Assembly: GCA_965243755.1 (NCBI GenBank)
Contig: CBDEVW010000003.1
Coordinates: 1-64,000 of the forward strand
Length of the DNA: 64,000 bases
Direction: 5' to 3'
Origin: JANSWY01 sp965243755
Lineage (GTDB): Bacteria > Bacteroidota > Bacteroidia > Cytophagales > Cyclobacteriaceae
Position 1 is the stretch's first letter. Each line of letters starts with the position of its first letter. The translations under genes were made by a program, and so were the position numbers. Below are positions 1-9,533 of the stretch, piece by piece. A model generated the notes under the pieces. The model saw only the letters and a program-made list of their open reading frames with translations, ran no database searches and was not told the origin of the DNA.

Positions 1-246
1 GCCTGTAAATAGCAGTTCCAGTGACCAGGAGCCATCGGATGCAAAAAACGATGCTGTTACCCAACCGGTGAAGATTGTTATCAACTGTATGGTCACTTTT
101 CGTACCCTTTCCTTCTGGAGCGGTTTCTTCCTATTATCCACAGACTCAAACTCATTGGCAAGCCAGGGAATATAGGTTTTTAGGATTTCAAGCAGCCTTT
201 CATTAGCAAGGCTCACACCCATAATTATAGCGATGATCTGTTCCAT
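1..246 (-). CDS. Partial hypothetical membrane protein, N-terminal 82 residues
   Basis: The gene starts at an ATG read leftward from 246 and runs off the left edge, so only the first 82 residues are seen. They begin MEQIIAIIMGVSLANERLLEILK. A short hydrophobic N-terminus is followed by a charged loop (DNRKKPLQKERVRK) and a second hydrophobic stretch (VTIQLITIFTGWVTASFF), so a small integral membrane protein is likely. I do not recognise the family. The layout of two helices with a basic loop resembles small holin-like or phage-associated membrane proteins, but this is only a resemblance. No frame break is seen in the visible part. Confidence 0.6.
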   Translation of the reverse strand, partial: MEQIIAIIMGVSLANERLLEILKTYIPWLANEFESVDNRKKPLQKERVRKVTIQLITIFTGWVTASFFASDGSWSLELLFTG

Positions 247-424
247 ATTTTTTCTTTGAAAGTTTAATAATTTATTGCTGCTACGGAATACCCAGAAGTA
301 GGTACTTTTTGCATCAAAAGTTCATATTGGCAAGTTCAGCCAATTATTAGACATAATCTTCACGATTAATTGGGGAAATAATGTACCGGAAAACCGGTAT
401 TAGTTGGTGATGACTATAGGAGTA

Positions 425-676
425 TTACCCTATCCTGGTACCGGAAAACAAATCATACATTGCCACGATGGTTTCTGAAATGGTAAGTACATCCTGATGT
501 GAATATTTTTGCAGACCTTCTCTGTCTTCTATGTATACCGGGTTATATTCTTCCTCATATGCATTCCACATTACAATGAGATAATTATACCCAATCGCAC
601 TCTCTCTCCCTTTCTCCATCCAGGATTCAAAAAGGTCCTCACTGAGTGATTTTGAGAAATTTAAATTTTCAAACAT
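425..676 (-). CDS. Hypothetical small cytoplasmic protein, 83 aa
   Basis: This is an acidic 83-residue protein beginning MFENLNFSKSLSEDLFESW, with no signal peptide or membrane segment. It lies 28 bp downstream of the large secreted-protein gene on the same strand and may be co-transcribed with it. Its composition looks like a real folded protein (WNAYEEEYNPVYIEDREG). I do not recognise the family and propose no function. A chance reading frame cannot be excluded at this length. Confidence 0.5.
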   Translation of the reverse strand: MFENLNFSKSLSEDLFESWMEKGRESAIGYNYLIVMWNAYEEEYNPVYIEDREGLQKYSHQDVLTISETIVAMYDLFSGTRIG

Positions 677-704
677 TGTCGATTGTATTTTTGACCTTTC
701 CTAA

Positions 705-2966
705 TTATTCACCACCAAACAAAGTACCCAGATCAGCTAATTCAATATTAACACCCATCAATAATCCCGGGCCATCTCCACTGAAACTTAAACCCAGCAC
801 AAACTTCTCAAACCATAAGGTGGAAATCGCACCAGCCCAACCAACCTTCCCATTGTCTTCGGATATCAGCAGGTTGGGGCCTATTCCCAGCACACGGTTT
901 TCTGGATTCTTTATATTTTCAAACATATAAAAACCGGCAAGATTGATACCTTCAAACACAGTAGAATTTGAATGATCTTCATCATTTGAATCTCCTAAAG
1001 GAATATTAAGTACTGATACACCAGCTGTTATGATCCATTGCTGCCGGGCACTTCTACGAATATAACCGGGGATCAGGATTGCCTCTCCTGCCGGGTTGGA
1101 TATTTCTATATTAAATGGTTCTCCACGCTGTATGCCCACCTGACTGGTCGACAAGGTAGTTTGTATGACCTCCGACTCCTCGTCAAGTATTAACGGTTTT
1201 GGGACACCCAACCTGGTTCCATCAGCCTTTATGAATTGCGCAGCATATCTTTGAGGGTTTTGCTTGTCATAATCAAAAGCCAAACGTACACTACCCTCCT
1301 TGCTCATGACCCAGGTGGAATCTCTATATGAACCTTGTTTTGAAGTTAATGAGGCCTCCTTTTTTTGTGGTACAGGCCAGTTAGTTATTTTGATTGTCTC
1401 ATCCAGAATAATATGTTCTTTGAGCATCACAACTACATTAAACTGGCTCAGTCTACATTCTCTGTCAATGCTAATTTCGAATACTTTATCACTTCCATTT
1501 GCTACCTCCGCAATATTAATGAGCTCATCGATGTGTAATATTCTAATGTCCTGAGCATTTTGAACAAATACTTTCAGCTTTCCTCCTCTAAAAACCTGAT
1601 TACCAGACATTGTCACTACAGGTTTAACTAAAATTCCGTTTATTGACCCTGCCCAGGTCGACTTATCCTCTTTCGATAACACGAAATGCAAGTCATGGAT
1701 GCCCTCTGGCAAATCTACCAGGGCCGAAAATGACTGAGCAGATTCTCTTCTACCTACTATTGCAAAAGCTTCTCTACCATTAATCGATAATTTGAAATCA
1801 CTGTTAGTATCAAGGTCAAATGACTTCCCTCCCAGTTGTTTAAATAATATTCGGTTCTTACTTCCGGCTAGCAATGGCAAATTTTCATCATAAGCGATGG
1901 CCTCTACATTCTCTTCTTTTCTTATGATCGTAATGGTTTTAGGCGCACTGGACTGTCCATCTTTGTTGATCACCTTAACAATAAATTTCGCTTCATCCGT
2001 TAACTGTTCTGCATTAAAAAAGACCTCCCGTGTAATAGTTCCTTTGGAGGCAAACACTTCTGCTTCCATCACGCCAAGATTTTGCAATAGCTTTTTATGT
2101 TTGGGGTGTGCAGCAAATTCCAATTTGGCCCCAGGGTACAAATTCCTGACACTCAATGCCATACTAATCTTATTTTCATTCAACCTGGCCGGAAAAATCA
2201 GACCGGGTTCGTTAATCACTGGTGGATCTGATTCAAGCCTGATCTTTTGCTTACTGAGTTTATTTGAATGTTTTCTTTTGAATACCAATTCACTTTCTCC
2301 GAGTGCCAACCGGGCAATGGCCTCACTGGTCCATTCTTCACCCAGCACGTAAGTCGCGATTTCCGTTGGGTGTTTCTTCAGCGGAAGATGTTGTATGCTT
2401 ACAGACTCAAAATTGCTTTCAACATTGGTTCCTGTTATTTGAAATCGAATGTTACCCAGTGACTGAGCTTTTGAAATCTTTAGTACATTTGATCTGGTTA
2501 CCCCATCAAATCCTCTAATCATTACAGAATCGATTGTTGGCTCTGGGTCCACAATCCGAAATGTCCTTTTGTGGTGAACGGTACCATTTTTAATGACCGA
2601 TACTTCATAACTACCCTTTTTGGGCTCACGAGCAAGACGTACTTTCAAAGGCATCTGAAAAGATCGTTTCTCAGCAACTCCCGGAATCACCAACCTGTCT
2701 TCAGGGCTGACCTCTGGTTCAAGGCATTTTGTTCCATAACATTCAATTTTTAGAAAACCCGTTTTACTACCAGGACCAAAAACCTGGATGGTGTCAGTAT
2801 CCCTGTAAAAATGATTGGGGTGAGCCAGCTCAAGCATAATTATACTGCCACTATTCAGTTGGGACACATCAAATTCACCGTCTTCAATAGGAGTAACAGG
2901 TAATTCCTGGGTGAATGAAATGAAGGGTACAATCAAACTCAGCAATAACAATTGGAATTCTTTCAT
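705..2966 (-). CDS. Large secreted protein of unknown function, about 753 aa
   Basis: The start is placed at the ATG ending at 2966, because MKEFQLLLLSLIVPFISFTQ makes a standard signal peptide. An in-frame ATG four codons upstream would add MSRH. The mature protein is long, with many beta-prone segments that look like successive Ig-like or E-set domains (for example around residues 30-130, 150-250 and 260-360). The last 110 residues are glycine-rich with alternating hydrophobics and mention-worthy patterns such as GIGPNLLI and GLSFSGDGPGLLMG, which resemble the strands of an outer-membrane anchor. No catalytic motif was recognised. It is transcribed away from the nicotinamide riboside locus, and the two share a 136 bp intergenic region. 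Surface or periplasmic location is inferred. The function is unknown. Confidence 0.75.
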   Translation of the reverse strand: MKEFQLLLLSLIVPFISFTQELPVTPIEDGEFDVSQLNSGSIIMLELAHPNHFYRDTDTIQVFGPGSKTGFLKIECYGTKCLEPEVSPEDRLVIPGVAEKRSFQMPLKVRLAREPKKGSYEVSVIKNGTVHHKRTFRIVDPEPTIDSVMIRGFDGVTRSNVLKISKAQSLGNIRFQITGTNVESNFESVSIQHLPLKKHPTEIATYVLGEEWTSEAIARLALGESELVFKRKHSNKLSKQKIRLESDPPVINEPGLIFPARLNENKISMALSVRNLYPGAKLEFAAHPKHKKLLQNLGVMEAEVFASKGTITREVFFNAEQLTDEAKFIVKVINKDGQSSAPKTITIIRKEENVEAIAYDENLPLLAGSKNRILFKQLGGKSFDLDTNSDFKLSINGREAFAIVGRRESAQSFSALVDLPEGIHDLHFVLSKEDKSTWAGSINGILVKPVVTMSGNQVFRGGKLKVFVQNAQDIRILHIDELINIAEVANGSDKVFEISIDRECRLSQFNVVVMLKEHIILDETIKITNWPVPQKKEASLTSKQGSYRDSTWVMSKEGSVRLAFDYDKQNPQRYAAQFIKADGTRLGVPKPLILDEESEVIQTTLSTSQVGIQRGEPFNIEISNPAGEAILIPGYIRRSARQQWIITAGVSVLNIPLGDSNDEDHSNSTVFEGINLAGFYMFENIKNPENRVLGIGPNLLISEDNGKVGWAGAISTLWFEKFVLGLSFSGDGPGLLMGVNIELADLGTLFGGE

Positions 2967-3102
2967 ATGGCGACTCATTTGAAGCGCCTAAGGTATGATC
3001 AAATCAAGAGGTCTTCAATAATTTAAGTTTATTTTTCAATGTGTCAGTATCAAAAAATAGTAACGCCTTATTTAACTTGGAAAACCGAATACAATGAGTT
3101 AA

Positions 3103-5151
3103 ATGTCAATAAAAATCATAACCATTGAAGTGAATTCATCCATTAATATTTTTGTAAAAACCTGGTTAATATTAATCTTCTTGCTATTGTCAGGTAAAGG
3201 TTTGTCTCAAAACCAGACGGATACATCGGTGGTCACCTTGAAAGAAATCGTAATTTCGGATGTTTATAATGCCAATAATTCTGATCCGGTCACCCATCAA
3301 AACATTCAAATTTCTTCGATTGAAAAAAAGCTTATTGGTCAGGAACCATCGTTTGTTTTGAGTCAGACGCCTTCCATGACCGTATATTCTGATGCAGGAA
3401 GCTACCAGGGTTATTCCTACCTCCGGCTCAGAGGTATAGATCAAACACGGATCAATATGACATTGGATGGTGTACCACTTAATGAGCCAGAGGACCAGGG
3501 TGTCTATTTCTCTAATTACCCTGACTTCCTCAATTCCATCAGTAGTGTTCAAATCCAACGTGGAGCAGGAACCTCCAAAAATGGTTCTGCGAGTTATGCT
3601 GGCAGTATTGAATTTGAATCACCAAGGCTTTTTTCGGACAGTACAAAAAGTACCATTGGAACAGGTTACGGCTCATTCAATTCATATCGTGTTTTTGGTG
3701 AACACCTGGGGGAGAAAAGGTAACAAATCGTTATACCTACGGGCAAGCTTACTGCATTCAGATGGGTTTAAGTATCGATCCTCAAATGATTCTAAATCAA
3801 TATTTTATGGTAGTGGAATATATTTTGGTAATCAAAAACTAAAACTTATCGGATTTGCTGGAAATCAGCGCAATCAAATGGCCTGGATTGGAGTTCCTGA
3901 GGAAGAAATTGCTAATGACCCCAAAACCAATAGCAATACAGAGGAAAATGATAATTTCTCGCAGATACATCATCAACTGCAACATACTTTTGTGCCTTCC
4001 AATAAGCTCACCATCCAAACCAGCAGGGCATCTATTACAATTACCTCAAAGGCAATTACGATTTTGACCTGAACAATTTCTTTGGTCTACCTTCAACGAA
4101 TGAAATGTATAACTATGCACTTTCTTCCCATTTTGCTGGTGGCTTGTCGTCATTGCATTATCATTCTGAAAGTATTCAGGTCACCGGAGGAATTTACCTG
4201 AACAGCTACCAGCGAACCCATACAGGTAGTGAAAGCTCTTCTGGAAAGCTTTATGAAAACACAGGGTTCAGAAATGAATTTAGTGCATTTGGGAAATTAC
4301 ATTTCAGGCCATCAGATCAATTCCTCTTATTCGGAGACTTGCAATACCGAACAACCAACTTCAGATATGATGGAACTGTAGAGATGGAACCCATGTCGTG
4401 GCAATTTATTAACCCACTCCTTGGTGTAACCTATTCACCAACTAAAAGCTTTCAAGTTTATTACAGCATTGGCAGAACCGGACGAGAACCCACAAGAACG
4501 GACTTGTTTGGTGGCTGGGATGACCTTCAGGATGATGGCTCTGGAAACCCACAGCTGGTAATTACTGACCCGGAATATGTGCTGGATCAGGAGATTGGCA
4601 TAAGAGTAGATAATGATTTTGGACAATTGAAGCTCAACTTTTTCAATATGGACTTTGAAAATGAGATCGTACTCAACGGACAGTTTGGGCCAAATGGATT
4701 AGCACTGAATAGCAAAGTTGATAAAAGCTACCGACGAGGAATGGAAATCAATGTTGAGAAACATTTTAATCGCTTGACCAGTCGCTCTAATTTCGCATTC
4801 ACGAAGAGCCAAATCAAAGAACAAAGTGAAGCATTTAGTCCAATACTTACACCGAAGTATATTATTGGGCAAGAGCTTAGCTACAATTACTTCCCATTCG
4901 AGGTATCCGCAGATTTTCGATATCAAAGTAAATCCTTTATCGATTTTGCCAATGCCAGTACCATTGACAGCTTCTTTTTTGTAAATACAAGGGTAAGTTA
5001 TCATTGGAAAACAGTAACCGTTACTGGATTCGTGAATAACATCACCGATCAACAATACTTTACCAATGGATATATCGACCCTGCTGGCACCAGAAGGTTG
5101 TTTATTCAGGCTCCCAGGAATTATTACATCTCAATCGCATACCAGTTTTGA
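3103..5151 (+). pseudogene. TonB-dependent receptor with two compensating frameshifts; probable nicotinamide riboside or related substrate
   Basis: Three overlapping frames together encode one TonB-dependent outer-membrane receptor of about 682 aa. The first part has a signal sequence, a short TonB-box-like region (TLKEIVISDV), and a plug domain with RLRGIDQTRINMTLDGVPLNEPEDQGVYF. The frame moves by +1 at a run of five G at 3708-3712 and moves back at a run of three G at 4026-4028. Removing one G at the first site and adding one at the second gives an uninterrupted receptor whose C-terminal barrel ends in the typical YISIAYQF. The stop codon overlaps the start of pnuC, which in turn overlaps the NadR-like gene, so this is a three-gene operon. 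The substrate is inferred from that context to be nicotinamide riboside or a relative. Whether the shifts are sequence errors or real inactivation cannot be told here. Confidence 0.85.
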
Positions 5152-5768
5152 ATAGTTTTCTTGACATTAATGAAATTGCTTTTAGTCTCTGGGGGTACGG
5201 TGTGAGTCATGTTGAGCTTATCGGGACCGTCTTTGGTTTGGTATCTGTAATGCTTGCCGCAAAAGGTAATATCCTGACCTGGCCGACCGGAATCATCAAT
5301 GAAGCAGCATTCTTCATCATGTTCTACCAGGTGCAATTGTACTCCGACATGTATCTGCAGGTCTACTTCTTTGCAGTGACCTTATATGGATGGTACTTCT
5401 GGAATGGTAAAAAAACAGGAGAAGTCCTTCAGCTGTCAACAAAATGGCGCTTACTGATTCCTGTATTGGTAATAGTGGCGTCAGTGGTCACCGGTTACAT
5501 GATGAGCAGGATACACGAATTTTTACCGCATGTATTTCATCAACCTGCAGCATTTCCTTATTGGGATGCTGTCACAACCGTTTCCAGCATTGTGGCGACC
5601 ATTCTTCTCTCAAGAAAGCTAATTGAAACATGGATACTGTGGATCATAGTTGATGTGGTGTCCATCATGATTTATCTGTCAAAAGGTATACACCTGGTGG
5701 CTATTGAATACTTTGTGTTTTTAGTCATTTGTGTTGCTGGTTTTGTCAATTGGGGAAGAAAGTTATGA
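5148..5768 (+). CDS. pnuC: PnuC-family nicotinamide riboside transporter
   Basis: This 206-residue inner-membrane protein has the PnuC fold: about seven hydrophobic segments, with the family-typical NILTWPTGIINEAAFFIMF near residues 40-58 and an aromatic YGWYFWNGKK segment. PnuC proteins carry out facilitated uptake of nicotinamide riboside, which is trapped by phosphorylation inside the cell. The likely start is a TTG at 5148 overlapping the receptor stop codon, since no in-frame ATG lies near. The stop codon overlaps the ATG of the NadR-like gene. A PnuT thiamine transporter is the main alternative, but the adjacent ribosylnicotinamide kinase/NMN adenylyltransferase argues for B3 salvage. 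Confidence 0.92.
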   Translation: MNSFLDINEIAFSLWGYGVSHVELIGTVFGLVSVMLAAKGNILTWPTGIINEAAFFIMFYQVQLYSDMYLQVYFFAVTLYGWYFWNGKKTGEVLQLSTKWRLLIPVLVIVASVVTGYMMSRIHEFLPHVFHQPAAFPYWDAVTTVSSIVATILLSRKLIETWILWIIVDVVSIMIYLSKGIHLVAIEYFVFLVICVAGFVNWGRKL

Positions 5769-6748
5769 GAGGGTTTGTTTTCGGTAAATTCTATCCGCTG
5801 CATAAGGGACACCTGGCATTAATTGATTTTTCCCTGAAGCATTGTACAGAATTAATCGTCATGGTATGTGCCAGCAGTAGGGAGAATATCCCTGTAGACA
5901 TTCGGGTCAATTGGGTGAAGGATTGTTACTCTGGTAATAAAAAGGTTAATGTCGTCCCATTCGAATACGATGAATCCCTCTTGCCTAATACTTCAATTTC
6001 CTCAAGAGAAGTGTCAAAAGTTTGGTCGCAGGTCTTTTTGAAAGCACTGCCAAAATTGGATATTCTATTCACCTCAGAGCCATATGGGAATTTTGTTGCT
6101 GAATATATGGGGATTCAGCATTTAATGTATGATGAACATAGAAAACTTGTAAATGTTTCTGGCACTGGAATAAGGAATTCTATCCTTGAATGCTGGGGTG
6201 ATTTGCCGGATACCGTCAAGTCCTATTTCCAAAAAACTGTCATCTTGCTGGGAACGGAATCTGTCGGCAAAAGTACACTGGCCACAAGACTGGCAAAGAA
6301 ATATGATGCCGTATTAGTTACTGAAGTGGGACGTGATATTATACCTGATTCTCAGAGCATTACCCCTCATCAGTTGCATCTGGTTGCTAAAGCGCACAGC
6401 AAAAATATTTCAGCTGCTAAGCGACAACTTGCCCCACTCGTCATAGTAGACACTGATGTGCATATTACCCAGTCGTACGCAAAATACAAATTTGGTAACT
6501 ACCTGGAACTCCCCGAAGAAATATATCAAGCAAACAAAGGAGATCTGTACCTTTATCTCACCATGGATGTACCATTTATCCAGGACGGAACCCGGTTAGA
6601 CGTCAACCAACGGACAGAACTGGATAGCAACCATCAATCAACATTAAAGCATTTTGGTATTTCCTATCATGAATTAAAAGGCGACTACCAATCAAAAGAA
6701 GATCAGGCAGGGAAGCTGATTGAGGACATGTTCATGGATTTCCAGTGA
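5765..6748 (+). CDS. nadR: NadR-like bifunctional NMN adenylyltransferase / ribosylnicotinamide kinase
   Basis: The 327-residue protein starts at the ATG overlapping the pnuC stop. Residues 1-140 form the nucleotidylyltransferase domain, with the HxGH motif HKGH at 13-16 and the second motif VSGTGIRNS at about 131-139. Residues 155-327 form a P-loop kinase domain with Walker A GTESVGKST at 163-171. There is no N-terminal helix-turn-helix, so unlike the enterobacterial NadR it should be purely enzymatic. It would phosphorylate nicotinamide riboside to NMN and adenylate NMN to NAD, drawing riboside through PnuC. No frame problems are seen. Confidence 0.93.
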   Translation: MRGFVFGKFYPLHKGHLALIDFSLKHCTELIVMVCASSRENIPVDIRVNWVKDCYSGNKKVNVVPFEYDESLLPNTSISSREVSKVWSQVFLKALPKLDILFTSEPYGNFVAEYMGIQHLMYDEHRKLVNVSGTGIRNSILECWGDLPDTVKSYFQKTVILLGTESVGKSTLATRLAKKYDAVLVTEVGRDIIPDSQSITPHQLHLVAKAHSKNISAAKRQLAPLVIVDTDVHITQSYAKYKFGNYLELPEEIYQANKGDLYLYLTMDVPFIQDGTRLDVNQRTELDSNHQSTLKHFGISYHELKGDYQSKEDQAGKLIEDMFMDFQ

Positions 6749-6834
6749 GCGTAAATCAACAAAATACTAATTAAATTTGATTGTGGTCAGTTTCTTTCTC
6801 ATATTCCATGTAAATATTATTAGTCTATCAGCTT

Positions 6835-8331
6835 GTGTTAACTGGGAAACAAAACATATTGTACTGCGGTCTGACTTTGATCGGAATCCTTATTAGCGGT
6901 ATTTTAACCGGTCAAAATAAATTGGACAGCCTGCAAAAAGCATTAGCTGATACTCCAGGTGAGAGTGTTGTCAGGTTGCACATTCTACTACAAATCAGTA
7001 AAGAATACACAGAATCCAAACCCGATACTGCCATCATTTTAGTAAACGAGGTGCTCAATCAAATCTCTGATCGTCAGGACTCACTAAATATTCATGCAAA
7101 CATTTTGCTTTCCACCGCCTACAGTTTCAAAGCTGCCTACGATCAATCCATATCTTACTCCATGAAAGCCATGAAACTGGCTGAATTGGCTCAAGATACC
7201 GCGGCAATGTTGGATGCCTACAACAACCTGGGGATCGACTTTATGTTCAGTGAGGATTATGAAACCTCCTATAGTTGGTTCAGTAAATTTCGTGATCTAG
7301 CAGAGAAAGCAAGGGATTCCCTTCGGTTGGGACATGCCTACAATAACCTTGGAATGATCGAATACTATCGTGGCAACAAGGACAATGAACTGTCATTTTA
7401 TCTGAGTGCCAGGGAGGTGTTTGAACAAATCAATGAAAAAGAAGGTTTGGCCAATGCCCACTTGAACGTTGGAACAGTAAAGACTGACAATGGGCAATAT
7501 GATGCTGCTCAACCATACTACGAAGAAGCGTTGAAACTATTTAATGAGTTAGGGTACATCTCCGGGCAGGTATCTGTGTTTCAGAGCATTAGCGAAAACC
7601 ATTTAAAGGCGGGCAGGTACAATCAATCACTGGAGTTTGCAGAGAAATCTCTTGATCTGATTACAGGTAGTGAATTTAAATATGACCTTACATTCTCATA
7701 CGATTTAATGGAACAATCGTACCGGGCAAAGGGGAACTACAAACAAGCACATGAATACCTGAAGAAATATCATGAGCTCAATCAGGAGATATTTACAGAG
7801 GAGAAATCCAAGCAAATCAACGAACTTAACATTCGTTACGAAACGGAAAAGAAGCAACAAGCCATTGAATTACTTACCGCCAAAAATGAGATCAATGAAC
7901 TACAGCTTTCCAGAGAACGCAGAAATAAGGTTTTAATGATGGTGGGATTCCTGGTTTTAATAGGAATTGGAACTTACGGTTATATCTCCAATCGAAGAAG
8001 GTATCAATTGAAAAACCAGTTACTTGCATCAGAAATCAATGAGTTGCGGGCTCAGATCAGGAATGCGCTCAACGGCCAACAAAAAAGCATTACACTAGAT
8101 GAGGGCAAACTGGAAGAAATAGCCATCTCTCCCCTTTCTTCCCGTGAACTGGAGATCCTAAACTTTGCGATGAGCAACTATACCAATCAGGAGATAGCTG
8201 AAAAAGCATTTGTGTCCGTGAATACCGTGAAGTTTCACCTCAAAAACATCTATCTCAAACTGGGTGTAGGAAATACCCGGGAGGCATTGCAGGAAGCATT
8301 ACAAGCTGGAAATGTCCCGGATAATTCGTAG
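6835..8331 (+). CDS. TPR-repeat transmembrane regulator with C-terminal LuxR helix-turn-helix
   Basis: The 498-residue protein begins at GTG 6835; residues 5-27 are hydrophobic (signal peptide or anchor). About six tetratricopeptide repeats fill residues 40-320, with the typical A-x-x-N-L-G pattern (DAYNNLGIDF, HAYNNLGMIEY). A coiled coil (about 320-360) leads to a membrane segment VLMMVGFLVLIGIGTYGYI at about 363-381, then a short coiled coil and a LuxR/GerE-type DNA-binding domain with LSSRELEIL and NTVKFHLKNIYLKLGV near the C-terminus. This is a common Bacteroidota one-component architecture: a periplasmic TPR sensor coupled to a cytoplasmic DNA-binding domain. Target genes are unknown. 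It follows the NAD salvage operon by 86 bp and is probably separate from it. Confidence 0.88.
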   Translation: MLTGKQNILYCGLTLIGILISGILTGQNKLDSLQKALADTPGESVVRLHILLQISKEYTESKPDTAIILVNEVLNQISDRQDSLNIHANILLSTAYSFKAAYDQSISYSMKAMKLAELAQDTAAMLDAYNNLGIDFMFSEDYETSYSWFSKFRDLAEKARDSLRLGHAYNNLGMIEYYRGNKDNELSFYLSAREVFEQINEKEGLANAHLNVGTVKTDNGQYDAAQPYYEEALKLFNELGYISGQVSVFQSISENHLKAGRYNQSLEFAEKSLDLITGSEFKYDLTFSYDLMEQSYRAKGNYKQAHEYLKKYHELNQEIFTEEKSKQINELNIRYETEKKQQAIELLTAKNEINELQLSRERRNKVLMMVGFLVLIGIGTYGYISNRRRYQLKNQLLASEINELRAQIRNALNGQQKSITLDEGKLEEIAISPLSSRELEILNFAMSNYTNQEIAEKAFVSVNTVKFHLKNIYLKLGVGNTREALQEALQAGNVPDNS

Positions 8332-8847
8332 TTAAAACTGCAAACCGAAACTACCATAAAGTCCGTCTGGAAATCCAGCGCCAACCCTGAACATATAAGG
8401 TTTTTGGGGATTCTGAATTCTGTAACCTATGTATCCACCTCCCTGCACCTTGATATAATCCCATTTGTCTGGAACGGGAGAGAAATCATCATAATAATCC
8501 GATGAATACAACTGTCTGTCATAATTGGTGAAAATGGAAGCCCCAATCTCCAAAAACCTTGAATGCTTCCCTTTCAAATAACTGGTTGAAAGCATGGTAA
8601 GCCGACCACTTCTATCCCAGAATGCCCATCCACCAATGCTCGCACGCAGGTTAAGAGAACCAGCATCAAATTGTTTGACATTTCTTTCGTAAGATGCCAA
8701 AGCTGTTCCTCCCAGGCCATTAAGCCCCAAAGTCCCAACAATAACATTTTTCTTTATTTCTGAATCTTCTTGTGCATAAAGTTGATTCACATGAAGGGAA
8801 AGAGCCGATATGAGCCCTACTCCTATTATCATTTTTTTAAAACTCAT
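8332..8847 (-). CDS. Secreted or outer-membrane hypothetical protein, 171 aa
   Basis: The start is placed at the ATG ending at 8847, giving MSFKKMIIGVGLISALSLHVNQLYAQ, a clear signal peptide. The frame is open further upstream, but that part overlaps the preceding gene. The mature part has alternating aromatic and hydrophobic residues (GGWAFWDRSGRLTMLSTSYL), a GGGYIGYRIQNPQKPYMFRVGAGF segment and a terminal YGSFGLQF. These features suggest a small eight-stranded outer-membrane barrel. The gene overlaps the upstream lipoprotein gene by 11 bp, so the two are translationally coupled. The substrate or partner is unknown. Confidence 0.72.
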   Translation of the reverse strand: MSFKKMIIGVGLISALSLHVNQLYAQEDSEIKKNVIVGTLGLNGLGGTALASYERNVKQFDAGSLNLRASIGGWAFWDRSGRLTMLSTSYLKGKHSRFLEIGASIFTNYDRQLYSSDYYDDFSPVPDKWDYIKVQGGGYIGYRIQNPQKPYMFRVGAGFPDGLYGSFGLQF

Positions 8848-9352
8848 TGAAGTAATCAGTATGGGCCCAGATATGGTGCGTTTGATTATACTGCTCAAAG
8901 GCATTGTCCAAAAAGGTAATGGCAAGACCAAACATCACATAGCCGTCTTCACGTCCATATAAATAACCATCATACCACTGCTCTTTTCTAATGTGACTGT
9001 AAGGTGTTCCTTCAACCACAAATGTCGTATTTAACGCGGTGTGCGTTAATTGCTGCTCAGGGATATTAAAGGCAAATCCACTATGCAGTTTTTCTGAGGA
9101 AGGCACTGTAAAAGTAAAAGCCTCAGCAGTATCAATTTTAACCCAAAACGCCATTCCCTGACCATCCCGTGTTACCAGCACCCTTCCCAGGTCATATTGA
9201 AAGTGATTAATCGTATCTGTATAAATTTCCCAGACGAATTTTTGTGAATGACGAATCTCAGGCTCTGGCAACTCTTCTAAGCCATAGCAGCCAAAAACTA
9301 AAATGGACAAATTCAATGCCCAAAGTTTATTCAAGGAGCGCTTTATATTCAT
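8837..9352 (-). CDS. Putative lipoprotein of unknown function, 171 aa
   Basis: The N-terminus MNIKRSLNKLWALNLSILVFGC is a lipoprotein signal peptide with Cys at 22 preceded by VFG. The mature part is beta-rich and moderately acidic. No catalytic motif was seen. Its stop codon (TAA at 8837-8839) lies inside the start region of the downstream barrel-like gene, so both are made from one transcript. A lipoprotein paired with a small barrel could be an outer-membrane complex, but nothing in the sequence shows what it does. Confidence 0.7.
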   Translation of the reverse strand: MNIKRSLNKLWALNLSILVFGCYGLEELPEPEIRHSQKFVWEIYTDTINHFQYDLGRVLVTRDGQGMAFWVKIDTAEAFTFTVPSSEKLHSGFAFNIPEQQLTHTALNTTFVVEGTPYSHIRKEQWYDGYLYGREDGYVMFGLAITFLDNAFEQYNQTHHIWAHTDYFNEF

Positions 9353-9533
9353 GGCAATTCATATCACCTTAGACGACAAATCCATGCGTAGGTCACAAAC
9401 AAAAACACGCTTGATAAGCTAGTTAGATTGAGAGGAAAAATAAATGAATTCATTGCTGCAACATTTATTACCAATGCACAGTTAAAGGCATTACTCCAAT
9501 CCAACAATGGATTGATTATAAATGACTTAGGCC

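Noticed and set aside
1300..2352. Long plus-strand open frames inside the large secreted-protein gene
   Set aside because: They are antisense shadows of the 757-codon frame with serine/leucine-rich composition and no signals of their own.
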